Below are positions 52,248 through 61,338 of a stretch of DNA of 64,000 nucleotides, piece by piece. The translations under genes and the position numbers were made by a program. Each line of letters starts with the position of its first letter. The stretch's first letter is position 1. This DNA comes from Staphylococcus succinus. Lineage in GTDB: Bacteria > Bacillota > Bacilli > Staphylococcales > Staphylococcaceae. The notes under the pieces were generated by a model. It saw only the letters and a program-made list of their open reading frames with translations, was not told where the DNA came from and did no database searches. The DNA is taken from contig NZ_CP118976.1 in the NCBI RefSeq assembly GCF_029024945.1, positions 2,666,001 to 2,730,000 on the forward strand. The letters are read 5' to 3'.

Positions 52248-52502
52248 CTAGTATTTATTTAACTCACTTAATATTCTTTGATATGTTGATATATTTCTTT
52301 TTTTCTTTTCTTCATAAAAAAATGAATTTTCAAGATTGTTGAAATCTAACGCCACATAGTATGCAGTGAGATACGCTGCCAATGCTTCTTTTGCTGATTT
52401 TTCGATATCTTCAGAATTACTCACTTTTCTCTGAATAGATTCCATAAATTTATAAGCAAATTTTTCTGCATCTACGTTTGTTTTCTTAATTTCCATATCC
52501 AA
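52248..52502 (-). CDS. Small conserved-looking protein in the sugar-acid operon
   Basis: 84 residues, charged and helical (DAEKFAYKFMESIQRK, ISTYQRILSELNKY), no membrane segment. Its start overlaps the end of the epimerase gene by 17 nt and its stop is 11 nt from the permease start, so it is embedded in the operon. Not recognised; might be a helper of the epimerase or of the permease. Confidence 0.6.
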   Translation of the reverse strand: MDMEIKKTNVDAEKFAYKFMESIQRKVSNSEDIEKSAKEALAAYLTAYYVALDFNNLENSFFYEEKKKRNISTYQRILSELNKY

Positions 52503-53235
52503 ACACCTCGATTAACTGTTTATCTGTTAAAATTTCTACTTTTTGGTTCGAAGGATATTCCAATGCAACCGGTACATCTTTAGGTAAACGTGACAGTACT
52601 TGTTTCCAATCGATATCGCCCCGATCTAATGATGTTGCAACTAATTTATCATGCACTTGTGACACATTCTTTAAATGGATATAGCTAATATAAGGTTTCA
52701 AAACTTCTGCACCTGTGACTTCACTCTCACCAACATAGCGAAAATTCCCTAAATCGTATGTGTAACCAATATTGAGACCTATCGCAGTCGTATCATTTAA
52801 AAAAGATAAAATGTTGTTTATCTTTCCTGACTGTTGCGTTTGATCATTTTCAACCATAAAATTAAATGCTTGTTGATTAATCATCTTTAAATTCCGTAAC
52901 TGTGATTTCTCTTGGTAATTACCAATCGTCATTTTTACATGTGTCGCTTTAAGCTTTTTTGCTTCATCAAAATATTGTGAAATAGCAGGATTCAATTTCC
53001 CACTGTCTAAAAAAATAGCATCTGGTACGCTATAAAAAATTGTAATTTTATTTCTCTCACAAAATTTAGTAATAGCTGTAATTTCGCTATCAATATCCTT
53101 AAAATACTCTCTCCTAAGTTCAATATTGTTAAAACCCATGTCGACAATATAGTCGAATAATTCAAGTTGTGTTAATCCAAAATTTATTTTCTCTTGAGCA
53201 ACAAGCATGTTAAAAACTAAACCATTACTATTCAT
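52486..53235 (-). CDS. Sugar phosphate isomerase/epimerase (xylose-isomerase-like TIM barrel)
   Basis: 249 residues: DYIVDMGFNNIELRREYF near residue 28, THVKMTIGNY, YTYDLGNFRYVGE near 160, YISYIHLKNV and GDIDWKQVL near 208, VALEYPS near 228. These match AP-endonuclease-2-type epimerases with metal-binding Glu/Asp/His. First gene of the operon, so probably acts early on the imported sugar or its phosphate. Confidence 0.78.
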   Translation of the reverse strand: MNSNGLVFNMLVAQEKINFGLTQLELFDYIVDMGFNNIELRREYFKDIDSEITAITKFCERNKITIFYSVPDAIFLDSGKLNPAISQYFDEAKKLKATHVKMTIGNYQEKSQLRNLKMINQQAFNFMVENDQTQQSGKINNILSFLNDTTAIGLNIGYTYDLGNFRYVGESEVTGAEVLKPYISYIHLKNVSQVHDKLVATSLDRGDIDWKQVLSRLPKDVPVALEYPSNQKVEILTDKQLIEVFGYGN

Positions 53236-53261
53236 ATCATCAGCCCTTTATCTCGAATTTG

Positions 53262-53308
53262 GTAAACCGGTTTTCTAAACTCAATTATCATAGTAAACCG
53301 GTTTACTA
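53262..53308. promoter_or_regulatory. Two LacI-type operators
   Basis: TAGTAAACCGGTTTACTA (53291-53308) is a perfect palindrome with the central CG of LacI-family sites; a second, GGTAAACCGGTTTTC (53261-53275), is centred 31 bp away (three turns). They lie between the divergent operon and the LacI-type gene. Confidence 0.8.
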
Positions 53309-53312
53309 TTAA

Positions 53313-53326
53313 TGTCAACGCTTACA
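53313..53326 (+). promoter_or_regulatory. cre-like site (CcpA)
   Basis: TGTCAACGCTTACA matches TGWAANCGNTNWCA at 13 of 14 positions, next to the LacI-type operators. Confidence 0.55.
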
Positions 53327-53401
53327 TTTAGTCTTTTTCAAACAACAATGTTAAAATTTGATATGATTAATAGAGATTCCATTGGAAGGATTGAACGTAT
53401 A

Positions 53402-54397
53402 ATGGAGAAAAAAACAACTATTTCTGACGTGGCAAAATTTGTAGGCGTTTCGAAATCAACTGTGTCCCAATACATTAACGGCAACCATCAAAAGATGTCA
53501 GCAGACACGAGAGAGAAAATCAGAAAAGCAATTCGAACTTTAAATTATCGTCCGAGTAAGCAAGCACAATTTCTAACTACTAGAAAAAGCAACTTAATTG
53601 GCGTCGTCGTCGCTGATATTTCTAATATGTATTCATCATTACTGCTTAAGGGTATCAGCCAATATTTTGAACATACCAATTACCATTTAATTATTGTGGA
53701 AGCAGCAAATTCAGAGATAAAAGAACAGAAAATACTTCAAAAATTAGTGGATCAAAATGTGGAAGGTATTATTATTCAACCATCTAATGATAATTCTACA
53801 AATTACCAATTTATCGCTAATAATCAAATACCTATGGTCTTAGTAGATCGTGAAATAGAAGATAGTCCTTGGGCATCAATCACAACAGATAACGAGTCAA
53901 TTGTTACAAAAGTCATGTCATCCATAGTTGAAAAACATTATAAAAATGTCATTGTCGTTTCCCAACCAATCCATCGCGTGAATACTAGGGAAAAACGCTA
54001 CAACACTATAGTCGATGTCGCTAGGTTAAATCAACTCAACGTAAAGCTCATAGAAATAGACGAATCGCATTATTTAGATATCGACCAAATTACAAAAATA
54101 TCTAAAACGGGTAAGACAGTAATCTTTGCACTAAATGGTACTGTGTTAATGGACACAATCAAACTACTGAATGACAATCATTTAACTATACCTGATGATA
54201 TAGGCATGACTGGATTTGACGACTTTAATGTTACTGAAATCATTAGTCCAGGTATTACGAGTATCAATCAACCTTCTAAATTGATTGGGGAAACCGTAGC
54301 AAAATGTCTTGACCAAATATTGAATGGAACTCCACTTGTTGATTTAAAGGTTCAAACAGTTATTAAATCTGAAATTCATTGGAGAAATTCATTATAA
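53402..54397 (+). CDS. LacI/GalR family transcriptional regulator
   Basis: 331 residues from the ATG at 53402 (GGAAGGA site; an upstream in-frame ATG would add 30 unrelated residues). Helix-turn-helix TISDVAKFVGVSKSTVSQYINGNHQKMS, hinge, and a periplasmic-binding-like effector domain (GVVVADISNMYSSLLLKGI, TGFDDFNVTEIISPGITSI). Presumably represses the divergent sugar-acid operon until KDG or a related compound binds. Confidence 0.88.
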   Translation: MEKKTTISDVAKFVGVSKSTVSQYINGNHQKMSADTREKIRKAIRTLNYRPSKQAQFLTTRKSNLIGVVVADISNMYSSLLLKGISQYFEHTNYHLIIVEAANSEIKEQKILQKLVDQNVEGIIIQPSNDNSTNYQFIANNQIPMVLVDREIEDSPWASITTDNESIVTKVMSSIVEKHYKNVIVVSQPIHRVNTREKRYNTIVDVARLNQLNVKLIEIDESHYLDIDQITKISKTGKTVIFALNGTVLMDTIKLLNDNHLTIPDDIGMTGFDDFNVTEIISPGITSINQPSKLIGETVAKCLDQILNGTPLVDLKVQTVIKSEIHWRNSL

Positions 54398-54484
54398 AAA
54401 CCTTCTCTGTGTTTATACTTCTTAATTACATAAATATCTTATACTTTTATTTATAGGCATACTTAAATCTTCTTCAGTTATGAC

Positions 54485-54527
54485 TGAATGATTAACTTTA
54501 TATTTCACAAACCAAGTTAATCATTCA
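54485..54527. terminator. Hairpin after the LacI-type gene
   Basis: 14-bp perfect stem TGAATGATTAACTT with a 15-nt loop. Confidence 0.6.
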
Positions 54528-54809
54528 CTGCGTTTATTAATGTTATTCAATCCATTACAGACACGTGCGAGTAAAAGAAAACATAACTAAAGTTTTTTGT
54601 AACGCTCCGTTTTATACTATATAGTAGTTGAACATTAAAGTGGTAAATATAAATAAAACTATACTTATCGAAATATATAGTGTATAGTTAATCTAACGTA
54701 ATAAAAGCTCGTGAATTTAATTGTAGTGTATTTTTTTCAGAATATCCTCTTTTTTAATTATGAATTTGTTACAAATATTATGTGCAAAAGCACGTGGAGG
54801 TATTCTATT
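54528..54809 (+). other. 5' region of the cold-shock gene
   Basis: Contains an inverted repeat (AACTATAC at 54658, GTATAGTT at 54682) and a long AT-rich leader, as usual for cold-shock mRNAs with structured 5' regions. No gene. Confidence 0.4.
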
Positions 54810-55010
54810 ATGAATAACGGTACAGTAAAATGGTTTAATGCAGAAAAAGGTTTTGGTTTCATCGAAAGAGAAAACGGAAGCGATCTTTTCGTTCATTTCT
54901 CAGGCATAGCTGCTGAAGGTTACAAATCTTTAGAAGAAGGTCAAAAAGTAGAATTTGACATCACTGAAGGACAACGTGGCGAACAAGCTACTAACGTTGT
55001 TACTGTTTAA
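54810..55010 (+). CDS. cspC: Cold-shock protein (CspC-like)
   Basis: 66 residues: the RNA-binding motifs KWFNAEKGFGFIERE and DLFVHFSGI are intact. MNNGTVKWF and the ERENGSDLFVHF stretch favour CspC over CspA of staphylococci. RBS GTGGAGG. RNA chaperone. Confidence 0.88.
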   Translation: MNNGTVKWFNAEKGFGFIERENGSDLFVHFSGIAAEGYKSLEEGQKVEFDITEGQRGEQATNVVTV

Positions 55011-55021
55011 ATCACTATCAT

Positions 55022-55060
55022 AAAAAGCACCAAACTACGCTTTGTAGTTTGGTGCTTTTT
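55022..55060. terminator. Terminator after cspC
   Basis: 17-bp perfect stem AAAAAGCACCAAACTAC with a 5-nt loop, T run. Confidence 0.9.
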
Positions 55061-55118
55061 TTAATTATAATTCTCTTATAAAAATTATTATTTGTATAGC
55101 TGTGTCTACATGAATGTT

Positions 55119-56102
55119 TTAGTAAGTCCCTCTTATAAAATCTGCTACTTTTTCTTTATAAAAGTTTTCAATCTCTAATTTTTCGCTTTCTGTGAAGGAT
55201 TTAGTGTCTAATGTAGCTAAGTTCTGTTTCACCTGCTTTATATTTCTAAATCCTGGATTAATGCAAGAGATTTCTTTATAGTCTAAAATCCATTTTAATG
55301 CCGCGCTTGCCATAGAAGGACGATCTTCTCCAATCCATTGTAACTGGTTAGCTAGTTCAACACCTTTTTGCAATCCTAACCCTGAGAATGTTTCACCTAC
55401 ATTAAAGGATTCACCATTTTCATTGAATTTACGATGATCATCCTCAGAAAATTTAGTTTCAGATGTAAACTTACCTGTTAATAAACCACTCGCAAGTGGT
55501 ACTCTCGCAATGATACCTACCCCCTGTTGATAAGCTTTAGGAATTAACTTTTCCAATGGCTTTTGTCGGAACATATTAAAGATAATCTGTAAGCTTGCTA
55601 CATTAGGATATTCTAAACAAATTAACCCTTCTTCAACTGACTCCACACTGACTCCATAATGTCGTATTAGCCCTTCTTCTGTTAATTGATCTAACACTTT
55701 AAAGACACTGCCATCTTTTAAAATGTCAGTAGCAGGACAATGGATTTGAAATAAATCAATTGAATCTCTATTTAATCGTTTTAGACTATCTTCACAGTAT
55801 GCTTTTACTGTTTCGTAGCTGTAATTTTGTGGATCAGCAATATCTCCTTGCCTACAAAATTTAGTTGCAATATAGATTTCATCTTCTTTGCCTTCAGTAG
55901 CCTTAGCTAGTAATGCTTCACTATGTCCATCGCCATATACGTCAGCGGTATCAAAGAAGTTAACGCCTTGATCAATTGCATATGATAAAGCTTTTAAAGC
56001 TTCTTCATCATTCGTTTCACCCCATGCGCCTCCAATTGCCCACGTACCAAAACTCACTTCACTAATCATCATGCCAGTATTGCCTAATTCACGATATTTC
56101 AT
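55119..56102 (-). CDS. Aldo/keto reductase
   Basis: 327 residues, TIM-barrel reductase: SFGTWAIGG at the start, DTADVYGDGHSE (Asp and catalytic Tyr) near residue 52, YIATKFC (Lys) near 80, DLFQIHCP (His) near 118 and GFRNIKQVKQN near 285. General NADPH-dependent reduction of aldehydes or ketones; similar to YccK/Tas-like enzymes. Confidence 0.88.
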   Translation of the reverse strand: MKYRELGNTGMMISEVSFGTWAIGGAWGETNDEEALKALSYAIDQGVNFFDTADVYGDGHSEALLAKATEGKEDEIYIATKFCRQGDIADPQNYSYETVKAYCEDSLKRLNRDSIDLFQIHCPATDILKDGSVFKVLDQLTEEGLIRHYGVSVESVEEGLICLEYPNVASLQIIFNMFRQKPLEKLIPKAYQQGVGIIARVPLASGLLTGKFTSETKFSEDDHRKFNENGESFNVGETFSGLGLQKGVELANQLQWIGEDRPSMASAALKWILDYKEISCINPGFRNIKQVKQNLATLDTKSFTESEKLEIENFYKEKVADFIRGTY

Positions 56103-56588
56103 AATGTACTCATCCCCTTATGTTATAAAAAATATATATTCTCTTTACCCTTTATTGATAAAATTATAAAGTTTATTTTTAATTTTTATTCCTCAATCAA
56201 AATAACTATAATTACGCTTAAAAATAACTTTAAATTTAAATTGTGATATAAGTTCTCATTAATAATGTGTATCTTTTTGCATTTATAAGAAATAGGCGTA
56301 TGCTTAAGGTGAATAATTACACTTTTACTAATAAGGAACTACAAAAACGAGGAGTGGTCAGTCAAATACTACTAATCACATGACTCTCTTTTCTATAATT
56401 GTATTAACAAGCTTCATCAGCCCTTTTCACAGTTCATAATCTTCTAACAGGACATTTGTTTATAAATAATATGTAATACACTTGCGAATATGGATCATGT
56501 TGATAGTTATAAATATCAGTTTGAACTGTGTAAAACATTTATAATTACTTAGCCAAGAGGGACTCAAAAAATTGAGGAGTGATTTATT
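56103..56588 (+). other. Long intergenic region
   Basis: About 485 bp between divergent genes, no ORF of substance recognised; it must hold the promoters of the aldo/keto reductase and isaB, but neither is convincing. TTGAGGAG precedes isaB. Confidence 0.4.
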
Positions 56589-57179
56589 ATGCGTAAAGTA
56601 GGGAAATTCCTTTCAGCAACTGTCGTAGTATCAACGCTTGTCTTAGGCTCTTCTGCAGCATATCTTACGACTGGTAGCCCAGATGTACAAGCAGCTGAGC
56701 AAGTTCAAAAATGGGGTCACGGTGAAGGTGGTGCCAGTGGCGCAAGTAACGAAAGTGGTGCAAATTTAAAAGCTGAAACACCATGGTATAACTATGAAGG
56801 CTATACAACATACGACCCTTCATTCACACAAGATTATAACTTCGTACGTGCTTTAAAATATGATAATGTCTCAATCAATGGATATAAAGTAGACACAAAC
56901 AGTGACGATGATTATGATCATATGAAACAGGTTTATGATACAACTGTAGAGTTTAATAGTGATAATGAAGTGATTCGAATTTCTTTCGCAACTAAACCAG
57001 ACTCAGTGTCTAAAGCAACATTTAAAAAAGCACATACGTCTAATAAAATAATTGATGAAGGTGTCACTAACGGGGGCGAGCATGGTAATGGCACATTCGT
57101 AAAATACGCGACAAATGATGGTTCATACACAGCGTACTTTGACAAAGATAAAAAATTGATGCAAATAAACATTGGATAA
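56589..57179 (+). CDS. isaB: Immunodominant antigen IsaB
   Basis: 196 residues. Signal peptide cleaved near VQA-AEQ (about residue 36). A Gly/Ser-rich stretch (GHGEGGASGASNESGAN) precedes the IsaB domain: PWYNYEGYTTYDPSFTQDYN, INGYKVD, ISFATKPDSVSKATFKKAH. Surface or secreted antigen reported to bind extracellular nucleic acids. Paralogue of the Met-repeat protein at 7681. Confidence 0.88.
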   Translation: MRKVGKFLSATVVVSTLVLGSSAAYLTTGSPDVQAAEQVQKWGHGEGGASGASNESGANLKAETPWYNYEGYTTYDPSFTQDYNFVRALKYDNVSINGYKVDTNSDDDYDHMKQVYDTTVEFNSDNEVIRISFATKPDSVSKATFKKAHTSNKIIDEGVTNGGEHGNGTFVKYATNDGSYTAYFDKDKKLMQINIG

Positions 57180-57226
57180 TAAATTTGAGCAACAAATATA
57201 AGTAGTTACCTTAAAAGTGTGGATTT

Positions 57227-57260
57227 AAGCCTCTATTATCGATATGGATAATAGAGGCTT
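57227..57260. terminator. Terminator after isaB
   Basis: 14-bp perfect stem AAGCCTCTATTATC with a 6-nt loop. Confidence 0.88.
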
Positions 57261-57680
57261 TAAAATTATAAACAACAGTCTCTTCTTTAATACAAAGAGG
57301 AGATTTGTCATTTTTAAGTTTATTTATAAAAATTTTTGTACTTAAACCGGCAAAATGTTCTAATGTATTGTTGTGTTTATTTTTGTTCCTATATAAGGTT
57401 TGTCTTGTAATACCGCTACTTTAAATATTATAACAATTAATACACTTTTTATTTTACTACTTTAATTCCATAAGTTTGTCGACATTTACTTTCCCCTTCT
57501 GAAAATATTCAAAAATAATAATTGAAAAAGTGAATTTCATATTAGATTGATAACGATATTTTTCATATTATTAGAACTAGTTATTTCATTTATTTTTTAC
57601 CTATTTACTTATCAAAAAAATATATCTATCATTTAAATTGTATAGTTTTTTAAAATATATTTTATATTCTAGGAGGGCAT
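57261..57680 (+). other. Intergenic region, no gene recognised
   Basis: AT-rich spacer of 420 bp before the DUF805 gene; no convincing operator. Confidence 0.35.
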
Positions 57681-58172
57681 ATGAATAAATCATCAAATCT
57701 TATTAGCAGCTATTTTAATTTTTGGAAACGTTGCTTAGATATTAATGGGAGGTCCACTCGTTCTGAATTTTGGCATCCTTTTTGGATTAATTTTTTAATC
57801 ACTTCTCTTTTGGGAGTTTTTTCTGTAGGTACTTTAAGTAGTATCTTTGGTCTTATAACGCTTATACCATACTTTACTGTCATGACCAGACGTTTACACG
57901 ATTCAAATCGTTCAATGATTTTTGCGATACTATACTATATTGGCGGGTTTATCACTAAAGCTGCAGCAGTAATATTTGTTTTAGGTATTATATTTGCGAC
58001 TATTAGTTTTGAAGAATTTGGTCTATTAGGTACTACATTTATTGCTAGCATATTTGGTGTAGTTATTACAGGCGTAGTTTCATTGTATATTTTATATTTA
58101 TTAATTAAGCCTGGTAATAAAAAAATGAATAGATATGGTTCTGGAGGCAGTTGCAGAACGCTAAGTGACTAG
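57681..58172 (+). CDS. DUF805 family membrane protein
   Basis: 163 residues with four to five membrane helices. The pattern YFNFWKRCLDINGRSTRSEFW at the start and TVMTRRLHDSNRSMIFAIL are the DUF805 signatures. Function unknown. Strong AGGAGGG site. Confidence 0.85.
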   Translation: MNKSSNLISSYFNFWKRCLDINGRSTRSEFWHPFWINFLITSLLGVFSVGTLSSIFGLITLIPYFTVMTRRLHDSNRSMIFAILYYIGGFITKAAAVIFVLGIIFATISFEEFGLLGTTFIASIFGVVITGVVSLYILYLLIKPGNKKMNRYGSGGSCRTLSD

Positions 58173-58354
58173 TAGGCGAATAGTGTTTTACAATTTCTAA
58201 TAGAAGAGGTTTTTCAACATGTTCTGACAATATTAGAATGATGAAAATATCGAGTGAATCTAGGATGTATTAGAAGAAATACATATACATAAAGTAATTA
58301 AAGGGGATTTCTATAACTTCATACAAATAGATATTCTAAGAGAAGAGGGTAATA

Positions 58355-58813
58355 ATGGAAACTATAAAACAATATTGGGAAAATTTTAGAGAAAAATATA
58401 ACTTATCAGATAATCTACCTGAAGCATGGATGTTTGGAGATGGATCAGAAGTAATGGGAAATGAATTAGTAGAATTGGTTATTCGAGGTGTGAAAAGAGC
58501 AACTTGTTCAGCTAAATGTCTACATGATATTGAAGGTGAAGATATACCTGCTGAAGGACAATATAACATTGTTTTAAATGGTAAAAATGAACCAGCATGT
58601 ATTATACAATACACCCAAATTGATATTACGCCAATGAATGAAGTGACTGAAACATTTGCAGCTTTAGAAGGTGAAGGAGATTTAAGTTATCAGTATTGGT
58701 ATGATGAGCATGAGAGGTTCTTTCGTAAGGAACTCAGTTCATTTAATTTAGATTTTTCAGTTGATATTGATTTAGTTTGTCAGCAGTTTAGAGTAGTAGA
58801 TGTAAACCAATAA
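58355..58813 (+). CDS. ASCH domain protein
   Basis: 152 residues: WMFGDGSEVMGNELVELVIRGVKRATCSA near the start (G.KRAT pattern) and LSYQYWYDEHERFF near residue 110 identify an ASCH (PUA-like) domain, proposed to bind RNA. RBS AGAAGAGGG. The region just upstream contains a short protein-like stretch (KVIKGDFYNFIQIDI) that could be a remnant of another gene. Confidence 0.82.
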   Translation: METIKQYWENFREKYNLSDNLPEAWMFGDGSEVMGNELVELVIRGVKRATCSAKCLHDIEGEDIPAEGQYNIVLNGKNEPACIIQYTQIDITPMNEVTETFAALEGEGDLSYQYWYDEHERFFRKELSSFNLDFSVDIDLVCQQFRVVDVNQ

Positions 58814-58917
58814 CTTAATCCATAATTAAATGTTAAGAAATACATTACATATAACCAAATTATAATTAACTACTCCCTTTTAATCGTTATCATTGATGGG
58901 TGGAAGATTATATTAGA

Positions 58918-58946
58918 AAAGACTCCTTATTCAATAAGGAGTCTTT
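58918..58946 (+). repeat. Dispersed hairpin repeat, copy 6
   Basis: AAAGACTCCTTATT / AATAAGGAGTCTTT, one-base loop, followed by AAAATGTTTCAAAAGG. Confidence 0.7.
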
Positions 58947-59058
58947 AAAATGTTTCAAAAGGTCATTTTGTACTAGTAACAAAGGGGTTAAGTATCCTCG
59001 TACTTTTCGGTAATTCTCGCTTTAGTTTTTCAATGTTATCAATAAACTAGATTCTAAC

Positions 59059-59256
59059 TTATCTTATTTTTTCCAAAGGATATTCATAATAATCACATAA
59101 AATTTCTAAATCTTGTTGTGGTATTCGCTTATGCCCGTTTTCCCAGTTAAAAATTTGATAATTTTGATAGCATTTTCCATATTTTTCATTCAATAAAATC
59201 ACAAGTTTTGAAATACTTAGTTTTTTCTTTTCACGTAAGTCGGTTAATATCTTCAT
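59059..59256 (-). CDS. XRE-type helix-turn-helix protein
   Basis: 65 residues from the ATG at 59256 (AGTAGGAA site). LREKKKLSISKLVILLNEK, YQIFNWENGHKRIPQQDLEILCDYYEYPLEKI fit the lambda-repressor-like HTH. Small orphan DNA-binding protein, of phage or plasmid type by size. Confidence 0.7.
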   Translation of the reverse strand: MKILTDLREKKKLSISKLVILLNEKYGKCYQNYQIFNWENGHKRIPQQDLEILCDYYEYPLEKIR

Positions 59257-59561
59257 ATTTATTCCTACTTTCATAATATATTTCAGTACAGGAAGTATTT
59301 TTTCGAAAGTAACATGATAATATTTTCAATACTAATTTACGTTAATTAACCTCACATCATTAAAATATTTTTTAATAAAAATACACAAAGTCCTTAGTTA
59401 TAAAATTAACTAATTTTATATAATGATAGTTATCGGAAATATATCAAAATTAAACCTTGTAGCAATAATAGTCGTTTTAAATTTTACGACTAATAGAATT
59501 TATCGTGTGTAATTACTGTAGTAAGACGTATATACTATTAACATATAAAGAGGGTGTATAT
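59257..59561 (+). other. Intergenic region between divergent genes
   Basis: AT-rich; ATAATGATAGTTATC near 59420 is partly symmetrical and might bind a repressor. No gene. Confidence 0.3.
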
Positions 59562-60668
59562 ATGAATGAGATAACAATAAAAATTGATGAAATTGAGAAA
59601 AAAGAATTAGAAGATAAATTAAAAGCTACACGTTGGCCTCAGAGATTAAGTCGAAATAAGGATGTAGGATTAGAAGTAGAAACAGTAAAAAGAATAGTGG
59701 ATTTTTGGTTAAATGATTATGATTGGAATGCTTTAGAAAAACACTTGAATCAATTTAGAAATTTTTCAACATATATAAACAAACAAAAAATCCATTTTAT
59801 TTATGAAAAAGGAAAGGCGAATATCACAATTCCATTGATATTATTACATGGGTGGCCAGATAGCATTTTACGATATACAAAAGTTATAGAAAATTTGAAA
59901 GAAGGATTTGAATACAATGGAAAAAATATTTCTTTCGACATTATAATTCCTTCTATACCTGGATTTGGATTTTCTGAATTTAATAAAGGATTAAATAACG
60001 AAGAAATTGCTAATATAATGTATTTATTAATGCACAGTGAATTGAATTATGATGAATTTATTGTGTCAGGGGGAGATATTGGATCAGGCATTGCACGCTA
60101 TATGGCTAAAAAATATCCGAATTCTATTAAAGGTCTTCATTTAACGGATATAGGAATAGTTAAGGACGTATTACAAAAGAATAAGGGCGTAACTGAAGAT
60201 GAACTTAAATATAAAAAGAGAGCTAGTGAGTTCTTTGATAAAGAAGCTGGATATATGAATATACAGTCAACTAAGCCTCAGACCTTAGCTTATGGACTTA
60301 ACGATTCTCCTGTTGCCTTAATTTCATGGATAGGTGAGAAGTATTATTCTTGGAGTGGTTATAATTTATTAAGTATGAAAGATATTATTAATAATATTTA
60401 TCTTTATTGGCACACCAAAAGTATTGGAACTTCAATGAATATATATCTTGAAAATGCAACTAGATTACCGCAACTAGGTGCTATAGATTCTAAAACAGGC
60501 GTATCTATTTTCACTGAAGATATAATGATACCGCCTTACTCTTACATCCAAAGTCAATATAATTTAGTCTATTTTAATGAAATTGGACAAGGAGGGCATT
60601 TTACCGCTATAGAATCTCCAGATTTATTTACGAATGAAATTATTAATTTTGTTAAACGCATTATCTAA
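59562..60668 (+). CDS. Epoxide hydrolase (alpha/beta hydrolase with EHN domain)
   Basis: 368 residues from the ATG at 59562 (AAAGAGGGTG site; an upstream TTG/GTG extension reads as non-coding). N-terminal epoxide-hydrolase domain (residues 2-110: RWPQRLSRN, FWLNDYDWNALEKHLNQF), then LLHGWPDS (oxyanion), GGDIGSGIARYMAKKYP with the nucleophile Asp, SWIGEKYYSW (Tyr) and GGHFTAIE with the His. Substrate unknown. Confidence 0.85.
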   Translation: MNEITIKIDEIEKKELEDKLKATRWPQRLSRNKDVGLEVETVKRIVDFWLNDYDWNALEKHLNQFRNFSTYINKQKIHFIYEKGKANITIPLILLHGWPDSILRYTKVIENLKEGFEYNGKNISFDIIIPSIPGFGFSEFNKGLNNEEIANIMYLLMHSELNYDEFIVSGGDIGSGIARYMAKKYPNSIKGLHLTDIGIVKDVLQKNKGVTEDELKYKKRASEFFDKEAGYMNIQSTKPQTLAYGLNDSPVALISWIGEKYYSWSGYNLLSMKDIINNIYLYWHTKSIGTSMNIYLENATRLPQLGAIDSKTGVSIFTEDIMIPPYSYIQSQYNLVYFNEIGQGGHFTAIESPDLFTNEIINFVKRII

Positions 60669-60749
60669 ATAATACTGTGATGAAATTATTTTATGATTTT
60701 ATCTAGTAATACGGTTCCAATCACTGCATTTAGGTAAGCTCTAAATGCA

Positions 60750-60781
60750 CAAAGAGTCCCCTTAGTTAAGGGGACTCTTTG
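60750..60781. terminator. Terminator between epoxide hydrolase and Rrf2 genes
   Basis: Perfect stem CAAAGAGTCCCCTTA with two loop bases. Its GAGTCC/GGACTC core recalls the dispersed repeats, but the tail is absent. Confidence 0.85.
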
Positions 60782-60827
60782 TATCAACTATCTTTTTTAA
60801 CACTGATAGAAAATTATTTTTCATTTA

Positions 60828-61274
60828 TTAAGAAAACCTGACGGCTTCTAACTTTTTAGTGATATCTTGCATAACATCAGCAAGTGTGATGCTACGCATT
60901 TCATTTTCCATACTTTGTTGAATTTTATCTAACTTTGAGTCCATTGCCATATGAATATTACTTCCGATTGGACAGTCTGGACTAGGATTTTCATGGAAAT
61001 TAAACAAACTATCTTCGTTTACTAATTCCACTGCTTTATAAATATCATAAAATGTAATCTCACAGGGTTTTCTTGAAAGAGTAATACCAGTTTTCCCTTG
61101 GCTAATACTGATAATACCAGCTGCTTTAAGATTTCCCATAACATTTCTTACAATAACAGGATTTACACCAATACTTCCAGCCAAAATGTTACTGGTAACT
61201 TTTTCACTTTCACCTAAATAATTAACTACCGATAAAAGATGAACCCCTATCGTAAATTTACTTGAAATCTGCAT
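60828..61274 (-). CDS. Rrf2 family regulator (YwnA-like)
   Basis: 148 residues: winged helix SKFTIGVHLLSVVNYLGESEKVTSNILAGSIGVNPVIVRNVMGNLKAAGII, wing GKTGITLSRKP, and two Cys (KPCEI, PDCPIG), one of which may sense redox or electrophiles as in other YwnA/HypR-type members. AAGGAGG site. An inverted repeat (61290) lies in its promoter and two more before the neighbouring ywnB-like gene. Confidence 0.85.
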   Translation of the reverse strand: MQISSKFTIGVHLLSVVNYLGESEKVTSNILAGSIGVNPVIVRNVMGNLKAAGIISISQGKTGITLSRKPCEITFYDIYKAVELVNEDSLFNFHENPSPDCPIGSNIHMAMDSKLDKIQQSMENEMRSITLADVMQDITKKLEAVRFS

Positions 61275-61289
61275 TACAACAACCTCCTT

Positions 61290-61312
61290 CTTGTAATGTA
61301 TTCTCTTACAAG
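61290..61312. promoter_or_regulatory. Rrf2 operator 1
   Basis: CTTGTAA...TTACAAG inverted repeat (7-bp arms, 9-bp spacing), directly upstream of the rrf2-type gene; implies autoregulation. Confidence 0.65.
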
Positions 61313-61338
61313 AAATCTGTCAATGCAGATTAGTATTG

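Noticed and set aside
57540..57570. Possible Fur box (TGATAACGATATTTTTCA)
   Set aside because: Too many mismatches to the 19-bp consensus and no iron gene downstream.
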